Of a stretch of 64,000 bases of DNA, positions 35,921 through 44,582 are shown piece by piece. The translations under genes were made by a program, and so were the position numbers. The first letter of the stretch is position 1, and each line of letters opens with the position of its first letter. Under the pieces are notes generated by a model. It did not search any database. It saw only the letters and a list, made by a program, of their open reading frames with translations, and was not told the origin of the DNA. Source of the DNA: Galbibacter pacificus (GTDB lineage: Bacteria; Bacteroidota; Bacteroidia; Flavobacteriales; Flavobacteriaceae); assembly GCF_029603155.1 (NCBI RefSeq), contig NZ_JAPMUA010000001.1:62001-126000 (forward strand). Direction: 5' to 3'.

Positions 35921-35953
35921 AAAAATAGGCTCTATCCCCGGGGCCTATTTTTT
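35921..35953 (-). terminator. Terminator overlapping the purE stop codon
   Basis: AAAAATAGGC and GCCTATTTTT form a 10-bp stem with a 12-base loop. On the minus strand it is followed by a T-run, TTTTTCTGCC. It overlaps the last codon of purE. Confidence 0.72.
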
Positions 35954-36430
35954 TATTTCCTGTGCACCCTTAATAACTTTATCTTTAAGGAATTCTTTAT
36001 AAGAAACAATAGTTGCCTGAATTTCCTTATTGGAGCTCCCAATAATTTGTGCCGCTAAAATTCCTGCATTTTTGGCACCGTTCAAAGCTACCGTTGCCAC
36101 CGGAACACCGCTGGGCATCTGAAGGATAGAAAGTACAGAATCCCATCCGTCTATAGAATTACTGCTTTTTACCGGAACCCCGATAACGGGTAATGGAGAC
36201 AATGAAGCAACCATTCCCGGAAGGTGTGCAGCACCACCAGCGCCTGCAATGATAACCGAAATTCCTTTTAGGTGGGCATTTTTACCAAAATCATACATTT
36301 TTTCGGGGGTTCGGTGTGCAGAAACTATGTCTACCACGGTCTCAACTCCTAATTCTTTTAAAACGTCTATTGCGTCCTGCATAACCGGGAGGTCACTTGT
36401 GCTCCCCATAATTACTGCTACTTTGGCCAT
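35945..36430 (-). CDS. purE: 5-(carboxyamino)imidazole ribonucleotide mutase
   Basis: PurE converts N5-CAIR to CAIR in purine synthesis. The 161-residue protein has VIMGSTSDLPVM at its start, SAHRTPEKMYDFG, AGAGGAAHLPGMVAS and GVPVKSS, the substrate-binding motifs of class I PurE. PurK, its partner, is encoded upstream with a 168-bp gap that holds no hairpin, so they could be co-transcribed. Confidence 0.97.
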   Translation of the reverse strand: MAKVAVIMGSTSDLPVMQDAIDVLKELGVETVVDIVSAHRTPEKMYDFGKNAHLKGISVIIAGAGGAAHLPGMVASLSPLPVIGVPVKSSNSIDGWDSVLSILQMPSGVPVATVALNGAKNAGILAAQIIGSSNKEIQATIVSYKEFLKDKVIKGAQEIKK

Positions 36431-36598
36431 ACTTTTATGTTGAAGGTTTTAAAACGGTAAAGGTACGAAGAAGCCGGAAGATGGAAGCCCTAAGCGGGAA
36501 ATTTTTATTTTTATAAGCTTGTGGAATGATTTTATCAAATAAACTTATCGATACTATTAAACCAACAATGCCTTACATAAAATTCCAAGGCTAACAAT

Positions 36599-37756
36599 CT
36601 AATTTTCTGCAATTACTTTAATGCTTTTCTTAACAAGCTCGGCTGTTTTTCTGGCTTCATTTACATTGGGGTTTACAATGGTAACGTGCCCCATTTTTCT
36701 AAACGGGCGAGTTTCCCGTTTTCCGTATATATGCGGGGTAACGCCTTCCATATCCATGATTTTCTCGATATTTTTATAAACAACGGGACCTGTGTAATCT
36801 TCGGCACCAACAAGGTTTACCATAATACCGGCAACCTTGCTTTCGGTAGCTCCCAATGGAAGTCCCAAAATAGCCCGGATATGCTGCTCGAACTGATTGG
36901 TATAACTGGCTTCAATACTGTAATGGCCACTATTGTGCGGGCGCGGGGCCACTTCGTTTACCAAAATTTCGTCGTTTTGTGTCTGGAACATTTCCACGGC
37001 CAATAAACCAATATGTTGGTATGCCTGCGAAACTTTTAAAGCCACTAATTGTGCTTTTTTGGCTACGTTTTCATCAATACGTGCCGGACAAATAACATAT
37101 TCCACTTGGTTGGCTTCCGGATGAAATTCCATTTCTACTACCGGATACGTTTTTACGTTTCCTTTTGGGTCCCTCGAAACAATTACCGCCAGTTCGTTTT
37201 TAAACGGTATCATTTTTTCGGCAATACATTCTGCTTTCGGCAGCCCTTCCAGATCAGAATATGTTTTAATAACCTTTACGCCTTGTCCGTCGTACCCAAA
37301 GCGGGCACTTTTCCATACAAATGGGAAGGAAAGCGATTCGTTTTTAATCGCCGTAAGCATCTCGTCTGGATAGGCAAAACGTGTAAAGTCTGCTGTAGGG
37401 ATGTTGTTGTCTACATAAAACAGTTTTTGTTTGGCCTTGTTTTGTATGGTTTTAAGCGTTTTAGCCGATGGATATACTGTTTTCCCTTCTTTTTCCAATT
37501 GTTCCAAGGCATCAATATTTACGTTTTCAATTTCAATGGTCAGTACATCTGTTTTTTTACCAAATTGGTAAACAGTGTCGAAATCCATCAAATCGCCTTG
37601 AAAAAATTCGTTGCAGGCAATTTTGCAGGGGGCTTCATTGCTTGGGTCGAGCACTAGCGTGTAAATATCAAATTTGCGAGTTTCGTATAGCAGCATTTTA
37701 CCAAGTTGGCCACCGCCTAAAATTCCCAATTTAAAATCAGAAGAAAAATAGTTCAT
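36599..37756 (-). CDS. purK: 5-(carboxyamino)imidazole ribonucleotide synthase
   Basis: PurK uses ATP and bicarbonate to carboxylate AIR to N5-CAIR. It is a 385-residue ATP-grasp enzyme. Evidence: KLGILGGGQLGKMLLYETRK at the start, FVWKSARFGYDGQGVKVI for the ATP-binding loop, and NEVAPRPHNSGHYSIEAS near the end of the ATP-grasp core. It pairs functionally with PurE downstream. Confidence 0.97.
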   Translation of the reverse strand: MNYFSSDFKLGILGGGQLGKMLLYETRKFDIYTLVLDPSNEAPCKIACNEFFQGDLMDFDTVYQFGKKTDVLTIEIENVNIDALEQLEKEGKTVYPSAKTLKTIQNKAKQKLFYVDNNIPTADFTRFAYPDEMLTAIKNESLSFPFVWKSARFGYDGQGVKVIKTYSDLEGLPKAECIAEKMIPFKNELAVIVSRDPKGNVKTYPVVEMEFHPEANQVEYVICPARIDENVAKKAQLVALKVSQAYQHIGLLAVEMFQTQNDEILVNEVAPRPHNSGHYSIEASYTNQFEQHIRAILGLPLGATESKVAGIMVNLVGAEDYTGPVVYKNIEKIMDMEGVTPHIYGKRETRPFRKMGHVTIVNPNVNEARKTAELVKKSIKVIAEN

Positions 37757-37824
37757 TATACGAGTTTATATGTTTGAATAAGGTTATGAGTTTTTGGTTT
37801 TTAAACACCAAGCACAAACTTTTG

Positions 37825-37832
37825 CAAAAATA
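37825..37832 (-). promoter_or_regulatory. TAnnTTTG box for purK
   Basis: TATTTTTG on the minus strand lies about 68 bp upstream of purK. Confidence 0.5.
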
Positions 37833-38047
37833 CAGTTTAAAATGAAATAGGAGCGATAATACTGCGCTATCTGTATGAGGGGATTATGGAAAAACAAGCT
37901 TAAAAAGCAAGCTGTTTAGGTAGGAGAAATAGCACAAAACCGACTTTTTTTGTAAGTATTGCTTAAAAAATAACTTTTTTGATGTGAAAATAATTGACAA
38001 ATAGTTGAAATCGATTAAATTTAAAGGAAAAACAAAAATCTAAATAG

Positions 38048-38055
38048 TATCTTTG
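38048..38055 (+). promoter_or_regulatory. TAnnTTTG box for hpt
   Basis: TATCTTTG lies 22 bp upstream of the TTG start of hpt and supports that start. Confidence 0.65.
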
Positions 38056-38077
38056 CAACTTTATAATTTTAAGAAAC

Positions 38078-38611
38078 TTGATTAAGCTTTACGACACATA
38101 TTTTGAGCCTTTTATTTCTGCCGAAGAAATAAATGCTGCCATTGAGCAAATGGTAGAAAAGGTAAAAGCCGACTTTAAAAATGAGACGCCCATTTTTATT
38201 TGTGTCCTTAATGGCGCGTTCATGTTTGCTTCAGATTTTATAAAAAAATACGATCAGGACTGCGAACTCAGTTTTGTAAAATTGAGCTCATATCATGGAA
38301 TATCCTCAACAGGAATTGTAAAAACACTATTGGACGTGCCAGACAATGTAGAAGGGCGTAGCGTAGTAATTCTTGAAGATATAATAGATACGGGAAAAAC
38401 GGTAAAAGAACTGGTCTCCATGTTCTCCAACATCAACGTAAAAAAATTTAAAATAGCTTCCATGTTTTACAAACCCGATGTCTATTCGGGGGAATACAAC
38501 ATAGATTACGTAGGCATAGAAATCCCCAACAAATTTATTGTGGGGTACGGGCTTGATTATGACGAATTAGGAAGAAACTTACCAGAAGTATATCAAATAA
38601 AAGAAGAGTAA
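38078..38611 (+). CDS. hpt: Hypoxanthine phosphoribosyltransferase
   Basis: Hpt salvages hypoxanthine and guanine to IMP and GMP with PRPP. The 177-residue protein shows FICVLNGAFMFASDFIKK, the PRPP loop VVILEDIIDTGKTVKEL and a later PDVYSGEYNIDYVGIEIPNK. Translation must begin at a TTG because no ATG precedes in frame and the MIKLYDTYF start matches homologues. It is followed two bases later by adk, forming an operon. Confidence 0.95.
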   Translation: MIKLYDTYFEPFISAEEINAAIEQMVEKVKADFKNETPIFICVLNGAFMFASDFIKKYDQDCELSFVKLSSYHGISSTGIVKTLLDVPDNVEGRSVVILEDIIDTGKTVKELVSMFSNINVKKFKIASMFYKPDVYSGEYNIDYVGIEIPNKFIVGYGLDYDELGRNLPEVYQIKEE

Positions 38612-38613
38612 AT

Positions 38614-39186
38614 ATGATCAATTTAGTGCTGTTCGGGAAACCGGGTGCAGGGAAAGGTACACAGGCTAACTTTTTAAAAGAAAAATACAATTTAAAACAC
38701 ATATCCACCGGCGATGTATTTCGTTACAATATTAAAAATGGGACCGAATTGGGGACGCTGGCAAAATCGTATATCGATAAAGGCGATTTAGTGCCCGACG
38801 AGGTGACCATAAATATGTTGAAAGATGAAGTTGAGAAAAACCCGGATGCAAGCGGATTTATTTTTGATGGATTCCCCCGCACCAATGCACAAGCAAAAGC
38901 ACTAGACAGATTGATGGAAGAAAAAGGAATGAAGATACATGCTACCATTGCCTTGGAGGCCGATGATGAGGTTTTGATTCAGCGTTTGTTGGAAAGAGGC
39001 AAAGTAAGCGGGCGCAGTGACGATCAGGACGAAAATAAAATAAGAAACCGTTTTGAGGAATACAACCAAAAAACGGCTCCTTTAATGCATTATTACAAAG
39101 AACAGGACAAATTCCATAGCGTAAACGGAATTGGCAGCATTGAAGAAATTACAGGAAGATTAAGTAGGGTTATAGAGGCTCTTTAA
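38614..39186 (+). CDS. adk: Adenylate kinase
   Basis: Adk interconverts ATP, AMP and ADP. The 190-residue short-LID form begins with the P-loop GKPGAGKGTQ (positions 7-16), then HISTGDVFRYN for AMP binding and FIFDGFPRTNAQAKAL. The LID region ERGKVSGRSDDQ lacks the four-cysteine zinc site. It is co-transcribed with hpt (2-bp gap) and followed by a repeat hairpin. Confidence 0.97.
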   Translation: MINLVLFGKPGAGKGTQANFLKEKYNLKHISTGDVFRYNIKNGTELGTLAKSYIDKGDLVPDEVTINMLKDEVEKNPDASGFIFDGFPRTNAQAKALDRLMEEKGMKIHATIALEADDEVLIQRLLERGKVSGRSDDQDENKIRNRFEEYNQKTAPLMHYYKEQDKFHSVNGIGSIEEITGRLSRVIEAL

Positions 39187-39216
39187 AATAAAACGCTCTT
39201 AATGATATAAATTCTA

Positions 39217-39290
39217 CTGTCATACTGAGCCTGTCGAAGTATATTTAACCTATAAATACAACAAAGTCTTCGACAAGCTCAGACTGACAC
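39217..39290. repeat. REP-like inverted repeat (CTTCGACAAGCTCAG type)
   Basis: TGTCATACTGAGCCTGTCGAAG (39218-39239) is inverted as CTTCGACAAGCTCAGACTGACA (39268-39289) with only a few mismatches and a 28-base spacer. Short elements with TCATxCTGAGC(C/T)TGTCGAAG are dispersed between genes in many Bacteroidota genomes. It could also act as a terminator between adk and obg. Confidence 0.7.
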
Positions 39291-39344
39291 TAAGTTCTTC
39301 AAAAACTTTTAAGGCGCGTTTTTATATTAAAAAAACATATTTAA

Positions 39345-40361
39345 ATGACAGAAGGAAATTTTACAGATTACGTAAAAATAAAAGTAGCATCTGGAAAAGG
39401 AGGACAGGGTTCTGCACACCTGCGTAGAGAGAAGTATGTTGCCAAAGGTGGTCCCGATGGTGGCGATGGAGGCCGTGGCGGTCATATTATCGTGAAAGGG
39501 AATAAAAACCTTTGGACTTTGTACCATTTTAAATTTAAAAAACACTTTCAAGCCGGTCATGGCGAGCATGGCGGCAAACAAACAAGTACAGGTGCAGACG
39601 GGCAAGATGTGTTTATAGAAGTACCTTTAGGGACACAAGTAAAGAACCCGGAGACCGACGAAGTATTTTTTGAAATTACCGAAGACGGAGAAGAAAAAAT
39701 AGTTGCAACAGGGGGCAAAGGCGGATTGGGGAACTGGCATTTTAAGTCGTCTACCAATCAAACCCCGCGTTATGCGCAACCGGGGCTTCCAGGTGAAGAA
39801 ACCGAACTTTTATTAGAGCTAAAACTTTTAGCAGATGTTGGCCTGGTTGGGTTTCCCAATGCAGGAAAATCCACGCTTTTATCGGTAATAACTTCGGCAA
39901 AACCAAAAATTGCCGATTACGAATTTACTACTTTAAAACCCAATTTAGGCATTGTGGAATACCGCGATTACCGTACTTTTGTCATGGCCGATATTCCCGG
40001 GATTATTGAAGGAGCATCAGAAGGAAAAGGGCTCGGGCACTATTTTTTACGCCATATTGAACGTAATTCAACCTTACTTTTTTTAATTCCCGCCGATACA
40101 AAAGATATTTACAAAGAATACGAGGTATTGTTAAACGAACTCCAAAAATACAATCCCGAATTATTGGATAAAGAGCGTTTGGTGGCCATTTCAAAGGCAG
40201 ATATGCTTGACGAAGAATTGAAAAAAGAAATGAAACAGGAGCTCGACCAACAATTTACAAATGTAGAATACCTGTTTATATCTTCAATAGCCCAACAAGG
40301 TATCCAACCATTAAAAGACAAACTCTGGGAAATGCTAAATAAAGGAGAGGAAAAAGTCTAA
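39345..40361 (+). CDS. obg: Obg-family GTPase
   Basis: Obg is an essential GTPase that binds the 50S subunit and links ribosome assembly to stringent response. The 338-residue protein has the glycine-rich Obg fold at 1-158 (KVASGKGGQGSAHLRREK, then GGPDGGDGGRGG). G1 is GFPNAGKST near 168-176, G3 is DIPGIIEGA and G4 is SKAD. The C-terminal tail is short and there is no OCT domain. It follows adk after the repeat hairpin. Confidence 0.96.
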   Translation: MTEGNFTDYVKIKVASGKGGQGSAHLRREKYVAKGGPDGGDGGRGGHIIVKGNKNLWTLYHFKFKKHFQAGHGEHGGKQTSTGADGQDVFIEVPLGTQVKNPETDEVFFEITEDGEEKIVATGGKGGLGNWHFKSSTNQTPRYAQPGLPGEETELLLELKLLADVGLVGFPNAGKSTLLSVITSAKPKIADYEFTTLKPNLGIVEYRDYRTFVMADIPGIIEGASEGKGLGHYFLRHIERNSTLLFLIPADTKDIYKEYEVLLNELQKYNPELLDKERLVAISKADMLDEELKKEMKQELDQQFTNVEYLFISSIAQQGIQPLKDKLWEMLNKGEEKV

Positions 40362-40400
40362 GTAGCCCATTTTTTACGTATTTTTAGTAAAAGATAAGTT

Positions 40401-40922
40401 ATGAGAACTCTATTTTCATCCATATGTATATGCTTTTTAATTTCCTCATGTTCAGGGGTTAAAGTGACCTATGATTATGATAAAAAAGCCAATTTTTCGC
40501 AATTCAAAACATATGGTTTTTACCCAAAAATGCAAAGCGGGCTAAGTCAGCTGGACGAAAAAAGGTTGTTTCGCAGTATTGATAGTGTTATGCAGGCCCG
40601 TGGTTATGAAAACTCAGCTTCGCCAGATTTATATATCAATATTGAAAGTTCAAACAGACCTAAGCCCGTAAATAGTTCGGTAGGTATCGGCATTGGCGGT
40701 AGTAACAGAAATATAGGCGGTGGGGTATCTGTTGGTGTGCCCATTGGGCAACAAGACCAATACCGCCAAATTGTCTTCGATTTGGTTGATGTAGATAACG
40801 ATGAACTTATTTGGCAGGCAGTAAGCGAAGGAACTATATCTGAGGCCATGACCCCCGCAATGCGCGAGGTAAAGCTTAGAGAAGTTGTAGAAAAGGTTTT
40901 TTCTAAATATCCGCCGGAATAA
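40401..40922 (+). CDS. DUF4136 lipoprotein
   Basis: This 173-residue protein begins with a lipoprotein signal (LFSSICICFLISSCSG, lipobox ISSC). A DUF4136 domain follows (VTYDYDKKANFSQFKTYGF at its start; later IVFDLVDVDNDELIWQAVSEG). It also has a glycine-rich segment (IGGGVSVGVPIG) near 100-118. Such lipoproteins are frequent in Bacteroidota; function unknown. It lies between obg and mpl. Confidence 0.88.
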   Translation: MRTLFSSICICFLISSCSGVKVTYDYDKKANFSQFKTYGFYPKMQSGLSQLDEKRLFRSIDSVMQARGYENSASPDLYINIESSNRPKPVNSSVGIGIGGSNRNIGGGVSVGVPIGQQDQYRQIVFDLVDVDNDELIWQAVSEGTISEAMTPAMREVKLREVVEKVFSKYPPE

Positions 40923-41024
40923 CTGCAAAATAATTCCATGAATAGATTTTAGGGGTTCCCAGTTTGACTAAGATTGCCTATTTACTATCTTTACGCTCGA
41001 TTATCAATTACAGAAATACAAACA

Positions 41025-42380
41025 TTGAAGATACATTTCATCGCCATAGGCGGAAGTGCCATGCACAATTTGGCATTGGCATTACAACAAAAAGGATATA
41101 CCATAACCGGCAGCGACGATATAATTTACGAACCTTCCAAATCCCGTTTGGAGGCCAAAGGTTTATGCCCGGATGAGTTTGGTTGGTTTCCCAAAAAAAT
41201 CACCGCAGATTTGGATGCAGTTATTTTGGGAATGCACGCCAAGCCTGACAATCCCGAATTGATAAAAGCGCAAGAACTGGACTTAAAAATTTATTCGTAC
41301 CCCGAATTTATTTTTGAGCAAAGTAAATACAAAACGCGCGTGGTTATAGGAGGGAGCCATGGTAAAACAACCATAACTTCCATGATTCTCCACGTACTTC
41401 ATTATCATGACAAGGATGTGGATTATATGGTGGGAGCACAGCTTGAAGGCTTTGAAACCATGGTAAAACTTACCGAAGAAAACGATTTTATTGTTTTGGA
41501 AGGCGATGAGTATTTGTCTTCCCCCATTGACAGGCGACCCAAATTTCATCTATATAAACCCAATATTGCCTTGTTAAGCGGTATTGCTTGGGATCATATC
41601 AATGTATTTCCAACCTTCGAAAATTATGTGGAGCAGTTTCAGGTTTTTGTCGATTCCATTGTTGAAGGCGGAAGCATTACCTACAATAGCGAAGACGAAG
41701 AAGTGGTGAAAGTTGTAGAAGCTTCTAAAAACCAAATACGTAAAATACCCTATTCTGCGCCCGAATTTACTGTTGAAGATGGCATAACCTATCTTGAAAC
41801 CCCCGAAGGAGAAATGCCCATTGAAGTTTTTGGGAGGCATAACCTGAATAATCTCGCCGGCGCTAAATGGATTTGCCAGCATATGGGCGTTGACGAAGAC
41901 GATTTTTACGAGGCCATAGCAAGTTTTAAAGGCGCTTCCAAGCGGTTGGATAAACTGGCTGAAAACTCAAAAAGTGTTATTTACAAAGATTTTGCGCATG
42001 CGCCAAGCAAGGTCAAGGCTACGCTTACAGCTGTAAGGGAACAATATCCCGATAAAAAAGTAGTGGCTTGTTTAGAGCTGCATACCTACAGTAGCTTAAA
42101 TGCCACTTTTTTAAAGCAATACAAAAATACGTTGAACAATGCCGATACAGCCGTGGTTTTTTATTCGCCCGAAGCGGTAAAAATAAAGAAGCTCGATGAG
42201 GTAACTACCGACCAAATAAAAGAAGCTTTTGAAAAAGAAGGGTTGATCGTGTATACCAATCCAGATGCGTTCAAGGACTTTATTTTTAACTTGAATATGG
42301 GCAATAAGGCCTTACTTTTAATGAGCAGCGGTAATTACGGAGGCCTTGATTTGGAAGCGGTAAAAAAACTGATCGATTAG
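41025..42380 (+). CDS. mpl: UDP-N-acetylmuramate:L-Ala-gamma-D-Glu-meso-DAP ligase (Mpl)
   Basis: Mpl recycles the cell-wall tripeptide by linking it to UDP-MurNAc. It is a Mur ligase of about 451 residues. I place the start at a TTG at 41025, where the protein begins KIHFIAIGGSAMHNLA, because homologues start there and a TATCTTTA promoter-like box lies just upstream; a longer TTG-initiated frame from 40974 is less likely. The ATP loop is IGGSHGKTTITSM; FVLEGDEYL-type metal binding is in IVLEGDEYLSSPIDRRPKF; later FGRHNLNNLAGA and DFAHAPSKV. Confidence 0.92.
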   Translation: MKIHFIAIGGSAMHNLALALQQKGYTITGSDDIIYEPSKSRLEAKGLCPDEFGWFPKKITADLDAVILGMHAKPDNPELIKAQELDLKIYSYPEFIFEQSKYKTRVVIGGSHGKTTITSMILHVLHYHDKDVDYMVGAQLEGFETMVKLTEENDFIVLEGDEYLSSPIDRRPKFHLYKPNIALLSGIAWDHINVFPTFENYVEQFQVFVDSIVEGGSITYNSEDEEVVKVVEASKNQIRKIPYSAPEFTVEDGITYLETPEGEMPIEVFGRHNLNNLAGAKWICQHMGVDEDDFYEAIASFKGASKRLDKLAENSKSVIYKDFAHAPSKVKATLTAVREQYPDKKVVACLELHTYSSLNATFLKQYKNTLNNADTAVVFYSPEAVKIKKLDEVTTDQIKEAFEKEGLIVYTNPDAFKDFIFNLNMGNKALLLMSSGNYGGLDLEAVKKLID

Positions 42381-42430
42381 AACTCTTTAAAAAGTTTAAT
42401 TGAAGGTCATCGATTCTTAAAAAGCAACAA

Positions 42431-42877
42431 TCAAACCCCAAACTGTCTTAAATGATGATCTAAATGCTTGTACTGCATTTGTCCCCATTGTTGTTTGGTG
42501 AACTTCCCGAAAACGGGGTGGGGCGGCAATTCATTTTTTGTTTTTAGTTGATGGTATTCGGCTATCAGGCCAATTAATTTCTCTTTTTCCTGTTCAAAGT
42601 TTTTAGGGTTTTCTACAATGAATTCTTTTACGGTCGGCAGGCCGTGCTTCCACGGTTTGTCGTTATAAAGCATGGGCTTGAACAGTCTGGACGCCCATTT
42701 AAAAAAGAAATTTGTTTTAACGGCCAGCTTTCCCATGGCAACTTCCATAGGTTTTTGGCAATGGTGCAGCATTTGAGAAACATCCATAGAGCCCCATTCT
42801 GCTTTGGAAGTTGTCGTAAGCTGTTTAATACGGGAAAGGGTTTCGTGATACACTTCTTCAGAAAATATAGACTTCAT
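42431..42877 (-). CDS. DUF1569 protein (DinB-like fold)
   Basis: This 148-residue soluble protein belongs to DUF1569, a DinB/YfiT-like four-helix fold. Evidence: RIKQLTTTSKAEWGSMDVSQ, MLHHCQKPMEVAMGKL, and the closing GKFTKQQWGQMQYKHLDHHL with its paired histidines. The three histidine positions typical of metal-binding DinB proteins are partly visible. Substrate unknown. It is convergent to mpl with a 50-bp gap. Confidence 0.85.
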   Translation of the reverse strand: MKSIFSEEVYHETLSRIKQLTTTSKAEWGSMDVSQMLHHCQKPMEVAMGKLAVKTNFFFKWASRLFKPMLYNDKPWKHGLPTVKEFIVENPKNFEQEKEKLIGLIAEYHQLKTKNELPPHPVFGKFTKQQWGQMQYKHLDHHLRQFGV

Positions 42878-42946
42878 ATTGGGTATAGGGTGGTTTGTTT
42901 TTTATGAAAGATACAACTTTTTGTAGAATTTAGGATCATTTATAAA

Positions 42947-43281
42947 ATGAAAGAAAATCCCCTGTACTTTTCGATTAAAAACTGGAATACAGACAGCCGT
43001 CCCTGAGAAAAACTTCTTATAAAAGGCAAAGCAGCATTGTCCGATGCAGAGCTTGTGTCCATTCTGTTAGGCTGGGCTTAAAGCAGGCACTGGAGCTTAA
43101 TGCCACCGCCATGATCTTGGCGCATAACCACCCATCAGGGACCTTGATAGCAAGTGCGGCCGATAAAGAGATAACAAAAAAAATAAAAAATGCAGCCGAA
43201 GGAATGGATATAAAGCTGTTAGACCACCTTATTGTAACCGAAAAATCTTACTTTAGCTTTGCAGACGAAGGACTTTTTTAA
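42947..43281 (+). pseudogene. radC: Decayed radC gene (stop codon and internal deletion)
   Basis: An ATG at 42947 opens a frame that reads KENPLYFSIKNWNTDSRP, then TGA where RadC normally has arginine (RPREKL), then EKLLIKGKAALSDAELVSIL, then LG followed by a stop. After a large deletion the frame resumes with ELNATAMILAHNHPSGTLIA and continues to DEGLF and TAA at 43281. The JAMM motif HNHPSG with its downstream Asp (AADKE) is intact, but the helix-hairpin-helix and the middle of the protein are lost. No functional product is expected. It abuts the deacetylase-like gene. Confidence 0.85.
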
Positions 43282-43283
43282 AA

Positions 43284-44582
43284 ATGCTATTAGTTTATAC
43301 GTATAAAGTTACACCGAGATTAACCTATATCATGAGGCATATTTTTACAAAAATGCTTCTCATAGATATAAGTATAACTACCAAGGTGGAAGATTTTATA
43401 GCCCATAAGGGCCCTAAAATAACATATACCAAACAACCTTTACAGAGCGAGTTTTTTGTTAAAAGCCATGAGCTGTTGTTCGAGCAGGGAATTTCAGATG
43501 TGGAAATTAATGTTCAGGACTGGAACGGGGTGCCATGCTTTTTTCCAACTACGGAAAAATGTGCATTGCCTTTTGATATTTTTGCTGCTAGTTTTTATTT
43601 GTTGAGCAGGTACGAAGAATATCTGCCGCATGTAAAAGACGAGCATGGCCGCTTTCCGGCAAGCGAGAGCCTTGCGTACCAAAACAGGTTTTTAGAATTT
43701 CCCGTTGTGGATATTTGGGTACTGAAATTAAAAAAAGCCTTGCAGGAACGGTTTCCCGAAATAGAATTCCCGAAACGTACCTACCAGCAAACGTCCATAA
43801 TGGACATAGCCTCGGCTTTTGCCTACAAAAAAAAGGGCTTCATCAGGACCCTAGGGGGAACACTTATAGATTTAACTTCCCTAAAACTGGGGAGGGTATT
43901 AGACCGTTATCTGGTATTGTTGGGTTTTAGAAAAGACCCTTTGGACTTTTTCGATAGGCTTACGGCATTTCATAAAAGGCACAAGGTCTCGGCTATTTTC
44001 TTCTTTTTAATGGCCAATTATTCAACGTACGATAAAAATATTTCGGTAATCAACCCCACCTTTCGGTCCTTGGTTAAATCGGTGGCCGATTATAGCATCG
44101 TGTCGTTAATGGCTTCTTATAACTCGTTCAACGACATTGCCGAACTTAAAAAAGAACGTAGAAGGCTTATAGACTTTATAAACCGGCCGGTAAAAAGGGC
44201 GCGGCAACGCTTTAACAGGCTCAATATACCCGACACATACCGTTTATTGGTAGATGCGGGCTTTAATGAAGACTATACCATGGGATATACCAAAGAGGTT
44301 GGTTTTAGGGCGGGAACTTGTACTCCGTTTTATTTTTACGATATAAGCTTTGAAGAACAGATACCCATTAAAATCAATTCTTTTTGTATTCAGTATACTG
44401 CATTGTACAAATACAGAAGTGTGAGGAAGGCTCAGGAAAAAATTGCCGAAATTTCGCAAAGGGTTCGTGCTGTAAACGGAGAGTTCAATATTGTGTTCTC
44501 CAACGAAATTTTAAATATGCACGAGCGGAGTTCGTGGCAGGATTTATACATTAATTACATAAAAAGCAATAACGAAAAATGA
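43284..44582 (+). CDS. DUF7033-type polysaccharide deacetylase-like protein, predicted catalytically inactive
   Basis: This 432-residue protein is of the flavobacterial polysaccharide deacetylase class with an N-terminal DUF7033-like domain (residues 1-150: EINVQDWNGVPCFFP, then FAASFYLLSRYEEYLPHVKD). The deacetylase-like part follows. Motif 1, usually TIDID-type, reads IMDIASAFAYKK, so one expected aspartate is an alanine. The usual HPSY of motif 2 reads LMASYNSFND, without histidine. FRAGTCTPFYFYD is conserved. It starts two bases after the radC remnant and overlaps the next gene by four bases. It may be a structural homologue rather than an enzyme. Confidence 0.75.
   Translation: MLLVYTYKVTPRLTYIMRHIFTKMLLIDISITTKVEDFIAHKGPKITYTKQPLQSEFFVKSHELLFEQGISDVEINVQDWNGVPCFFPTTEKCALPFDIFAASFYLLSRYEEYLPHVKDEHGRFPASESLAYQNRFLEFPVVDIWVLKLKKALQERFPEIEFPKRTYQQTSIMDIASAFAYKKKGFIRTLGGTLIDLTSLKLGRVLDRYLVLLGFRKDPLDFFDRLTAFHKRHKVSAIFFFLMANYSTYDKNISVINPTFRSLVKSVADYSIVSLMASYNSFNDIAELKKERRRLIDFINRPVKRARQRFNRLNIPDTYRLLVDAGFNEDYTMGYTKEVGFRAGTCTPFYFYDISFEEQIPIKINSFCIQYTALYKYRSVRKAQEKIAEISQRVRAVNGEFNIVFSNEILNMHERSSWQDLYINYIKSNNEK

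Larger units (their letters stand above)
37757..38077. other. Divergent purK/hpt regulatory region
   Basis: This 321-bp AT-rich spacer between two divergent purine genes holds a purK box (37825-37832) and an hpt box (38048-38055). I see no long repeat, ORF, or riboswitch-like hairpin. A PurR-type operator is not evident by eye. Confidence 0.45.

Noticed and set aside
37049..37657. A 202-codon plus-strand frame inside purK
   Set aside because: It lies antisense to PurK and shows aromatic-rich, non-protein-like composition.
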